DNA of 23,001 bases from Rozella allomycis CSF55. Lineage: Eukaryota; Rozellomycota. The notes under the pieces were generated by a model. The model saw only the letters and a program-made list of their open reading frames with translations. It had not been told where the DNA came from and searched no databases. Of this stretch, positions 9,996 through 17,831 are shown in pieces. The translations under genes and the position numbers were made by a program. Location: the NCBI GenBank assembly GCA_000442015.1, contig KE561139.1, positions 1-23,001 of the forward strand. Reading direction: 5' to 3'. Position 1 is the first letter of the stretch. Each line of letters starts with the position of its first letter.

Positions 9996-12536
9996 ATGAC
10001 TCAAACACTGAATATTAATGTATTTAAATTGGCAGATTCAGATTTTAGATCAGGCACACGTCATAAATTTCTAAATTGTAATTTTGGAGAGGGCAACAAA
10101 ACATGCCTTTAGTGACCGTCGTGTGTAATTTAATAGCTTTAATAAAATTTAGACAACAGTTCAGAGAGTAGTTTTGCTGGAAACTATTCAATCCGCCTTG
10201 AACCAAAGGGCAGTGAGCCAGTTATAATAGATACCGGGTCCAGATTTGTCAAAGATATAGAGCTTAAAAGGTTGTTATATATAAAAACGATTATAGTGAG
10301 TCTGTTTCGGTAAAAATTTGCCACAGGGATAGCGAAATTGTACTTTGTGAATTTGAGGCCTCTATACCTTTTGAAGAAATATTGGAGATTGAGAGGAATG
10401 TAATTGGGTATCTTTGTGTGAAATTCTTTGATGAAATGGCGTCTGCTGGTTCTCCTGACCTGGACGACTCTGCCGAAACACTGTCAGTGATGAATAGTAC
10501 GGATATTGCCGCTGTCATATATTTCGAAAGTAATAAGTATTAGATTAGTTTATAGTAATTGAAGCCAAAAATCTGCCAAGAGAAAAGTCGTTTATAAAGA
10601 TTGGTTATGACAGTGATCCGTTTGTGGTTATATCATTTGGCAAGCAAACTTATAAAACTAGATTCATTAGACATACACTGAATCCTGTATGGAATGAAAA
10701 GGTTTACATGTAATTGAGGATGGTAATTTAATATTTAGACCTGTTGGGCCAAATGAAATGAATTTTGATGTGAATTTCGCAGTTTATGACCATGACAAGT
10801 TTTCAACGCATGACTATATTGGCAAGGCAGATTTGAATATCAAAGATTTGCCTAAAAATGCTTGGAAAGAATTCATTCTTCCTCTGCAGCTGAAAAGAAA
10901 AGACATCAAGGACCCTTCGTTCATGGTTGTTAAAGGGAGTGTTTGGGCTTATGCGGGTATTAAATATGTTTTGGATATGATAGATTTGAAGATAAGATTT
11001 TGGACGATTCTTTCAGGGATTTATGATCATGATGAGAATGGAAAGTTGAATAGAATCGAATTAATTTCAATGCTAGAGAGCATAGGAAGTACTTTGAGCG
11101 AAGAAACCATTGAAGATTTGTTTAGCAAGTTTGGGAAAGAAGAAGATGCAGAAGTTCAAGTTGAGGATATTGTTGATTGTTTGGATAACATTAGCATATC
11201 TGGAAGCATGAAGAATGGAGATTCAGAAAATTTGGTACTCTTAAAGAAATGTCCAACGTGTGGGAAAAAGATGAAAAAGTTTGTAAAGGATTTTGATATT
11301 ATCAATCATCTTGTGATATGTTCGAATCAAAACGATTTAAATGAATCGGTTGGGAGATTCGGTAATCTTAATAAATCTATTTTAAAAGTAATGTCTGGAT
11401 TTTTAACAGAAGAGCACGCATCAAGGAAGTGGTTCATGTCGATCTTTAAAACTATTTCATTTGGTTCTGTTAAACTTGGAAACAACAATGGCAACATTCT
11501 CGTTCAAGATAGAAAAGTATTAAGATTATTTCAACTTTAAAGACTGGAAGATTACTAGAAGAGAAAATGCCAACTTACATTAGACTAGGAATCAGGTTAA
11601 TGCATCAAAAGGCTCCCTATAATATAAGTATACTCAATATACTTTAATAAATTAGCATCTAGACTTAAAATGGTTAAAATGTTATTGAAAAGGCTTACAA
11701 TTCAACAAGGAAAAAAGTTTGATGATCCTTCGTCTGTTAAGAGCATCGAGCCTTTCATTAAATATCACAATTTGAATGTCGAAGAAATTTTGGATCCCAT
11801 TGAAAGTTTCAAATCTTTCAATGAATTCTTTTATAGAAAAATTAAACCATCTTCAAGAAAATTAGCTTCATCTGATCCAGTAAAATTTAAACTCTTCAAA
11901 TGATAGAAAATTCTTGTTTCAGCAGCTGACAGTAGAACGCTAGTCTTTCCATCAATTTCAACAGCTGTCGATATTTGGATAAAAGGATCAAAATTTAGCG
12001 TCTCTGAATTATTAGAAGAAGCCAATCATCCATTTCTTGAAGGTTCCTTGGTCATTCATAGATTGGCGCCACAGGACTATCATCGCTTTCATTCCCCTGT
12101 TGATGGAAAAGTTAAATCCATCAAGAAGATACCTGGCGNAAGTTAAATCCATCAAGAAGATATCCGGCGATTATTTTACTGTAAATCCAATGGCAATCAG
12201 GCAGAAATCAGTTAATGTTTACACTGAAAATGTTAGAAACGTCATATACATCGAATCTGAAGCATTTGGATTAGTGGCAATTGTGGCTGTTGGTGCCATG
12301 ATGGTTGGATCCATCGTTTGGACTGTTGATATTGACCAAAGCGTTAATAGGTAATTGTGTTTCTCTTATTTCATAGAATGGACGAGTTGGGATATTTTAA
12401 ATTTGGAGGTTCAACACTGGTGATACTTTTGCAACAAAATACTGTTTCTTTTGACAATGACTTGATAGAGAATAGCCAAAGGCCCTTGGAAACATTATTG
12501 GCGGTAGGCGACTCTGTAGGAACAAGTTGCAAATAA
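9996..12536 (+). CDS. PSD2: Phosphatidylserine decarboxylase, PSD2 type (C2 domains, EF-hand, zinc motif, PSD domain)
   Basis: The enzyme converts phosphatidylserine to phosphatidylethanolamine with a self-generated pyruvoyl group, on Golgi/endosomal membranes in yeast. Clear introns are 10125-10152, 10271-10296, 10530-10555, 10710-10738, 11517-11542, 11628-11655, 11880-11906 and 12351-12376 (26-29 nt). One 5' intron at 10078-10112 (35 nt) is tentative. With the duplicate at 12139 removed, the frame is an exact 752 codons. Order: a weak first C2-like region; a typical C2 (YDSDPFVVISFG, HTLNPVWNE, VYDHDKFSTHDYIG); an EF-hand loop DHDENGKLNRIE; a CPTCGKKM...HLVIC zinc-like motif; and the decarboxylase with LTIQQGKKFDDPSS, FNEFFYRKIKP, LAPQDYHRFHSPVDG and NVYTENVRNV. 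The processing motif GGST lies at about 710-713, where the Ser becomes the pyruvoyl group. The 5' end is the least certain part. Confidence 0.92.
12109..12169. repeat. Direct duplicate flanking an N (assembly join) in PSD2
   Basis: Copies 12109-12138 and 12140-12169 (30 nt, 2 mismatches) flank the N at 12139. Removing 31 nt restores the frame between the HSPVDG block and YFTVNPMAI. Confidence 0.88.
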
Positions 12537-12565
12537 ATATTTTATTATCTTTATTATATGATCTT

Positions 12566-13344
12566 CTAGTCCTCATTTTCATCCTCTGAAAAATCTAATG
12601 GAAGGTTTTCGTCATGCACAAAAAGGGAAGGATCAAGTATACCTTGTTCAGCTAATTTAATAACCTTACCGACATCTTGGTCATCACCATTATTCACATC
12701 CGATGCTATTAAAGTCTTGTCCTTTTCGAACATTTGTCTGCCAGTCAGCTTTCCTTTCATTCTCCTTATTCTCTCCATCTCTTCCTTGCTCTCCATTCTC
12801 TCTTTATCAAACGCAGCCTTCCATTTCGCAAATGTTTCAGCCGTAACAGGAGTTCCATTTTTCTTTTCAGCGTCTGCTAATCCCTTTAATTCAGGCTCTA
12901 ATGACAGCTGCTCCATCCTTTCCGCCTCTAGTCTGTCGATTTCATTTCTTTCCTCGACTACGCTGTTGATATGAGATATCAAGGTAAACAGCATAACCAT
13001 CCCTCTATTTTGTTCAGCCTGCACTACAATTCACCTTGAATACTTACCATTTCAATGAGTTCCGCTTCCAATTGTGTTGAATCAAACCCTACATTCAAAA
13101 ACACTTCAGGAAGATCGGAAGGATATTCTGGGGGTAAAACAAATTCAGCGTATCCTAATTCTTACATTCAAATAACTGTTACGTTTTTCATCTTCGTCGA
13201 CGTCGTTTTGGTTTAAGAGGTAAATGCGTAAAGTAGGGGGATTATCGCTGATAACTTTTATCACGAGTGTAGAATATTACTTTTTAGTTCATCGGGAAAG
13301 ATTGATAAAAGTACTTCGTATTCTTCAGTCTGCTCGTCATTCAT
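12566..13344 (-). CDS. GIR2: RWD-domain protein, RWDD1/Gir2 family (DRG-family-regulatory protein-like)
   Basis: Gir2/RWDD1 proteins bind DRG-type GTPases through their C-terminal half and Gcn1 through the RWD domain, which links them to translation control. Introns at 13255-13280, 13155-13182 and 13019-13047 (26, 28, 29 nt) leave exactly 231 codons. Residues 1-105 form the RWD domain: EEYEVLLSIFPDEL at the start, then YAEFVLPPEYPSDLPEVFLN with the YP..P turn, then a helix with NRGMVMLFTLISHINSVVEE. The C-terminal half has GTPVTAETFAKWKAAFD and KLTGRQMFEKDKTLIASD, the family's most typical blocks, and an acidic tail. Only 29 bp lie between its stop and that of PSD2. The last intron ends in GCAG; all others I placed end in TAG or AAG, except the odd one in ATG7. 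Confidence 0.9.
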
Positions 13345-13589
13345 GAAATTTCACAATTACAACTGCGGCTTCTTTTTTAGAATAGGTTAAAGTCAGGCAT
13401 GGCTTTAAAAAATTCATAAGGCAATAGTGTGATGAAAAGATCAATAAGGATTAAGAAGAAAATTGACATAATTGGATATTCCCAATAGTCATGCATCAGA
13501 ATTAAGAAGAAAATTGGCATAATTGGATATCGTCATGGTCATGCAACCGTAATCAAGGTCGTGTTGAACGAATACTTAATTATAAATTA
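13345..13589. other. Intergenic region with a 51-bp imperfect tandem duplication
   Basis: Upstream of the Gir2-like gene the DNA is AT-rich and non-coding. A direct repeat with a period of 51 bp occupies about 13450-13496 and 13501-13547; both copies begin ATTAAGAAGAAAATTG. No N separates the copies, so this one is unlikely to be a contig-join artefact. Nothing else is recognised. Confidence 0.6.
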
Positions 13590-14083
13590 ATGTCAACATA
13601 TAACTACATAAATAAGTTTGTAGCGCCCCGGATTGGTAATAATTATCACAGATTATCAAACCTACCACCTGGGACGCACCTTACTCTCGATCCCCTTCAA
13701 CGAGTTCGGCAATCATTGAAACCTACGCCAACCGCTTTTTTAAGAATCTGCTTCGATACTATCCACAAAGTAAAAAATATTGTTACCAAAAACGAAAAAA
13801 GAAGACTGATCTTATGGGCAGATATTTTTTATTCCCGAAATACCCTAACATGGATAGACTGTTTGGCGACACAAGTAGATTGGGAGCCAAAGCGCATAGC
13901 TTTATAAGATGATACCCCTCCCATTGATGATGAAATTTTTTTAGAAGTGAGAAGAAAATTTCAAAAAGTCATATAATATTGAAACAAGAAATTAAAAATT
14001 TAAAGTTAAATGCATTAGAGGTTCCAAAATTTAAACCATATCTGAAGCATCCAACTATTAGCAGACCTTTTGATCTACTCTAG
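13590..14083 (+). CDS. Uncertain gene or gene remnant of unknown function
   Basis: Coding-like peptide segments are visible but no single open frame joins them: IIETYANRFFKNLLRYYPQS, then KTDLMGRYFLFPKYPNMDRL, then TPPIDDEIFLEVRRKFQK, then LEVPKFKPYLKHPTISRPF. They can be linked from ATG 13590 to the TAG at 14081-14083 by three phase-compatible GT-AG introns (about 13620-13651, 34 nt near 13875-13908, and 38 nt near 13968-14005), giving 129 codons. These introns are longer than the window's 26-31 nt norm. The alternatives are frameshifted draft sequence or a decaying gene. I do not recognise the family. The 3' end runs into the ankyrin repeat array of the opposite-strand gene. Confidence 0.3.
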
Positions 14084-15572
14084 AATCTGCCAGCAACATT
14101 TTGACAACATCTGCATGACCGTTACGGGAAGCCCATCGAATAGCATAATTGTCATCCGCACTTGGATCTACTCTAGAATCTACCAGCAACATTTTGACAA
14201 TATCTGCATGACCGTTATAGGAAGCGCATCGAATAGCAAAGTTGTCATCCGCACTTGGATCTACTCTAGAATCTGCCAGCAACATTTTGACAATATCTGC
14301 ATGACCGTCAAGGGAAGCCCATCGAATGACATAATTGTCATCCGCACTTGGATCTACTCTAGAATCTGCCAGCAACATTTTGACAACATCTGCATGACCT
14401 TTACGGGAAGCCCAGCGAATAGCATAATTGTCATCCGCACTTGGATCTACTCTATAATCTGCCAGCAACATTTTGACAACATCTGCATGACCTTTACGGG
14501 AAGCCCAGCGAATAGCATAATTGTCATCCGCACTTGGATCTACTCTATAATCTGCCAGCAACATTTTGACAACATCTGCATGACCTTTACGGGAAGCCCA
14601 GCGAATAGCATAATTGTCATCCGCACTTGGATCTACTCTATAATCTGCCAGCAACATTTTGACAACATCTGCATGACCTTTACGGGAAGCCCAGCGAATA
14701 GCATAATTGTCATCCGCACTTGGATCTACTCTATAATCTGCAAGCAACATTTTGACAACATCTGCATGACCGTTATGGGAAGCCCAGCAAATAGCATAAT
14801 TGTCATCGGCTCCTGGATCTACCGTAGAGTTTGCAAGCAAAATTTTAACAATTCCTTTCCGCACGCTATGAGCATTAGAAAAATTAAAATTGCCATCAGC
14901 ATTCGAGTTTGTGTATACGGAAGAAGAAGGTTGAAAACCATTCTCAAAAAGGACAATATTTTGGATTGCATGCATAAGGTCGAATTGGCATGAAAATTGA
15001 AACGCATAGTTAGCAGCNACATGACCGTTATGGGAAGCCCCGCGAATAGCATAATTGTCATTGGCACCTGGATCTATCGTAGAGTTTGCAAGCAAAATTT
15101 TAACAATTCCTGTCCGGCCGTTATGAGCAATAGCAAAATTAAAATTGCCATCAGCCTTCGAGTTTGTGTATACGGAAGGAGAAGGTTGATAACCATTCTC
15201 AAAACTGACAATATTTTGGATGGCATGCATAAGGTCGAATTGGCATGAAAATTGAAACGCATAGTTAGCAGCTTTTTGAGGCATGTTCTTTTGTTTTAGA
15301 CAATGCAGAAAAAATACGAACCTTTCTCTTTGTTCGTTGTGCATAAGAATATTCCAGCACGAATGTATGGCTAATACTTTCCCGCACCTCTGCTTGATTA
15401 GATATTGAAGTACATAAGGGCATTTCCATGAACAACTTAATTCAGGGGTTTGATGAAGGATGAAGTCGAAGCAAACTGAGCGAAGCCATATCGAAGTTCT
15501 GGAGACTTGTTTCAAATCATCCAGAGTTAAGTGCGACAAAATAAACAGCCAAACCTCGTGTGGAAAATTCAT
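14058..15572 (-). CDS. F-box plus ankyrin-repeat protein
   Basis: The N-terminus (FPHEVWLFILSHLTLDDLKQVSR...WLRSVCFDF, residues 3-36) is an F-box, which would bind Skp1 in an SCF ubiquitin ligase. The rest is a series of 31-residue ankyrin-like units of the form GHADVVKMLLADxRVDPSADDNYAIRWASRx, suggesting a substrate-binding scaffold. The ORF is 504 codons as assembled, but an in-frame 255-bp duplication around the N at 15018 (copies 14764-15017 and 15019-15272) probably inflates it by 85 residues. The central units are identical in DNA sequence. The protein ends abruptly inside a repeat with VDQKVC, so the array looks truncated at its 3' end. No introns are seen. F-box/ankyrin proteins are also common as effectors of intracellular microbes, but nothing here shows secretion. 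Confidence 0.78.
   Translation of the reverse strand: MNFPHEVWLFILSHLTLDDLKQVSRTSIWLRSVCFDFILHQTPELSCSWKCPYVLQYLIKQRCGKVLAIHSCWNILMHNEQRERFVFFLHCLKQKNMPQKAANYAFQFSCQFDLMHAIQNIVSFENGYQPSPSVYTNSKADGNFNFAIAHNGRTGIVKILLANSTIDPGANDNYAIRGASHNGHXAANYAFQFSCQFDLMHAIQNIVLFENGFQPSSSVYTNSNADGNFNFSNAHSVRKGIVKILLANSTVDPGADDNYAICWASHNGHADVVKMLLADYRVDPSADDNYAIRWASRKGHADVVKMLLADYRVDPSADDNYAIRWASRKGHADVVKMLLADYRVDPSADDNYAIRWASRKGHADVVKMLLADYRVDPSADDNYAIRWASRKGHADVVKMLLADSRVDPSADDNYVIRWASLDGHADIVKMLLADSRVDPSADDNFAIRCASYNGHADIVKMLLVDSRVDPSADDNYAIRWASRNGHADVVKMLLADSRVDQKVC
14068..14811 (-). repeat. 93-bp tandem repeat array encoding ankyrin units
   Basis: About eight direct units recur with a period of exactly 93 bp; the marker CTTGGATCTACTCT recurs at 14161, 14254, 14347, 14440, 14533, 14626 and 14719. 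Units between about 14386 and 14760 are essentially identical, while the outer ones differ at several sites. This points to recent expansion or homogenisation of the middle. Confidence 0.9.
14764..15272. repeat. 254-bp diverged direct duplication around an N in the ankyrin gene
   Basis: Copies 14764-15017 and 15019-15272 are offset by 255 bp and differ at roughly 17-18 positions (about 7%). They flank the N at 15018 in the same way as the shorter joins elsewhere in the window. Either two diverged alleles were concatenated or it is a true paralogous duplication broken by the N. Confidence 0.75.
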
Positions 15573-15735
15573 ATGAAGTGGTCACTGGTCAGTGGCTGAA
15601 AATACAACCTCAGAAACCTCATCATATTGAGGTCCATCCTTTACTGTTTTATTTATTGAGCAAAATGCGAAAATTTTGGTTTCCGTTTATTAAAGACTAA
15701 AAACAATAAACAAATACATATACTGACCTATTTAT

Positions 15736-17788
15736 TTACTCACTCGCTTCTGAAAATGAAATCTCCAATTCTTGCTGATCCAAATCTTTTTTCAAGCTGC
15801 TTATCCCAGATATTTCTTCAAGGATACCTGGATTGTTGAAAATCCTTTCTAAAAATCCAATATTGTCGGATTTAAATTCATTTATGATTTTTTCGGAGCA
15901 GGCAACGCATTCATTGAATCTTGGCGAAGAAGTTTTTATAAATTCGTAGGTAGAAAGAAATCCTCTGATCTGCTGATATGCGGTCCCTAAAGTATCTTGG
16001 GTGGAATTCGAAACTGATTCCCCAATACTAGTGTCAATTAAAGCATTTCTATACTTGGCCAAGTTTGATTGAACATATGATGTTAATAATTCTACCGCAG
16101 TTCCTGACGCAATCATTGAAATCCCAGGGCGAGTGACTGTGCATTGTTGATCCAGTGTCCTTTTTTGTAAAGACTTTAAACAAAGGCTTGTATTGTTTAC
16201 GTTCGTGGGAGCTATTACATCCTGACAGAAGTAACAAGAATTGTTATATTCACGCAAACCATGTCGGATTACTAAGAAGGAATCAAATCCTATAGCAACA
16301 CTGATGACAATCTACATTTAGCAAAAATTCGTTGTGTACTTTATTATATAGCCTGCCTAGTAGAGTCGGTAGCCATCTTGACTCTCTACTATCTGTAAGT
16401 AAAAAAATAACATCATGTAAGCTTATCACTTCCATTAACTCAGCCAAATCATTTTTAAAACTAGCTGGATCTCCGATGGAATGACCCGGCATGGGTACTG
16501 ACATCACCATACCTTTACAATCCACATTGGGGTAGATATCTTTTAATCTCTGAGCTGCAACTTCAGCTTTATATTGTCCTCCATTTTTACAATCATCAAA
16601 AACAAACAATGATTGCCGAACAGGATTAGAAGGTGAGACTACTCCATTGTCAATAAATGTTATGCATTTTATATTCCAGCCCTATAGTATTAATATTACA
16701 AAATTACAAGTAAGCATCTAGCTACATTGCATCCCAAAGTACCAGCACCAACTAGAAGACATCTCAATGAAGATATCTTTTCCAAGTCAAGATCCGGTGC
16801 TGTCTTCCACTTCATTAATTTTGTATTAAGGTCAACGGCAGTTTCAGCAAGCCAAATAAATAAATTACAAAACATATTACTGGTCATCGTTCATGAGGTG
16901 TCCTAAACTTGTGATATTTGAAGAAAATTGAACACTGAGGCCAATATTCTCAACGTTGGGGACAAGATTTGCTCGAGTTTTAATAACCACATTTTTAGAT
17001 TTTTGAATTCTAAAAATGAGTGCAGTTATGCTTCTGGCTTTATACTTTTGCATTAACATTAATAGTATATTGTGACAATTTTGATCGATGTTATTCCCAG
17101 TGGTTGAGTCTTTAATGATAAAATACTTAATATGAGCGCATACATTGATTACTGTTTCTTTTGAGCATTCATTCAATTTGCTGATTCTCACAAAGCTGTT
17201 TGCGATAACAGCCACAGCTTGCAAACCATGATCATTCATGTATGAATAAGCATCGTCAATATTTAAGTAGTCTAAAAGCGTAAAATCTATCCGTTGAAAC
17301 TCCAGATTAAGATCGCCATGAGTAAGGAGGATATGTCCTGTGGTATAATGAAACTTATATTTCTTCAGATCAGCATATGAAACAAGGAAAAAATTACAGA
17401 AATCACCAATTTCAATTTTTTCCCAATGATTATTCGCCAGCATTTCTTTATACACTTCTAATTGTGTCTTAATATATTTGCGATAGTCAAAATCGGCATA
17501 GTCTTCAAGTGTGTTTTGGTTCATGAGAAGCCCCTGAATCATGCAAAATTGAAGATTAAGGCATTCGTTTTTGAAACATTCGACTATAGACGTGGGAGCT
17601 TGATGGTCCCGTCCTTGGCAAATTGCTAGAATAGGACGAGCTTTATCATCTAGTTTGAAAACATCTTTCTTTAAATCAACTAGTCTGAACCAAAAATTTA
17701 CATCAACTATTGATTTAAACAATTGAAGTTGGACTTTGGTTTCATTCACTTCGATCGCCTTGGCTGTCATTGAAGGCAAATTTTCCAT
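15736..17788 (-). CDS. ATG7: Autophagy E1-like activating enzyme ATG7
   Basis: ATG7 adenylates ATG12 and ATG8 and carries them as a thioester before transfer to ATG10 and ATG3. Four introns (16853-16880, 16682-16707, 16312-16339, 16174-16200) leave exactly 647 codons. The N-terminal domain ([18 protein letters not shown]; later [11 protein letters not shown]) is followed by [11 protein letters not shown], the ATP-binding GAGTLG at 338-343, ITFIDN...[17 protein letters not shown] and [12 protein letters not shown]. Zinc cysteines sit in CYFC (491/494) and CVAC (591/594), and the catalytic Cys513 is in [12 protein letters not shown]. The loop between RHG and CYFC is much shorter than in human ATG7. 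The first intron ends in TG instead of AG. The 27-nt intron 16174-16200 has no stop and would add nine residues if retained; removing it matches the human spacing. Confidence 0.96.
16853..16880 (-). other. Apparent GT-TG (non-AG acceptor) intron in ATG7
   Basis: Read on the minus strand, the 28-nt interval begins GTAATATG and ends ATTTATTTG, followed by GCTTGCTGAA. Removing it joins MNDDQ to LAETAVDLN with the same spacing as MDPxRLMESxVDLN in animal ATG7. No AG acceptor in the area gives a compatible frame. One T-to-A difference would make it a normal TAG acceptor. Confidence 0.7.
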
Positions 17789-17831
17789 GTTTTAAGCTTT
17801 AGAACAAAATTCGATTATTAATTTATATTTA

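Noticed and set aside
14068-14811. CRISPR-like or satellite array
   Set aside because: Units are contiguous, with no spacers, and encode ankyrin residues in frame.
14070-14993. 307-codon repetitive open frame on the plus strand
   Set aside because: It mirrors the 93-bp ankyrin repeats from the opposite strand. The ankyrin frame has clear homology and an F-box; this one has none.
15573-15735. Possible gene between the ankyrin gene and ATG7
   Set aside because: No open frame or RNA-like structure was seen in these 163 bp.
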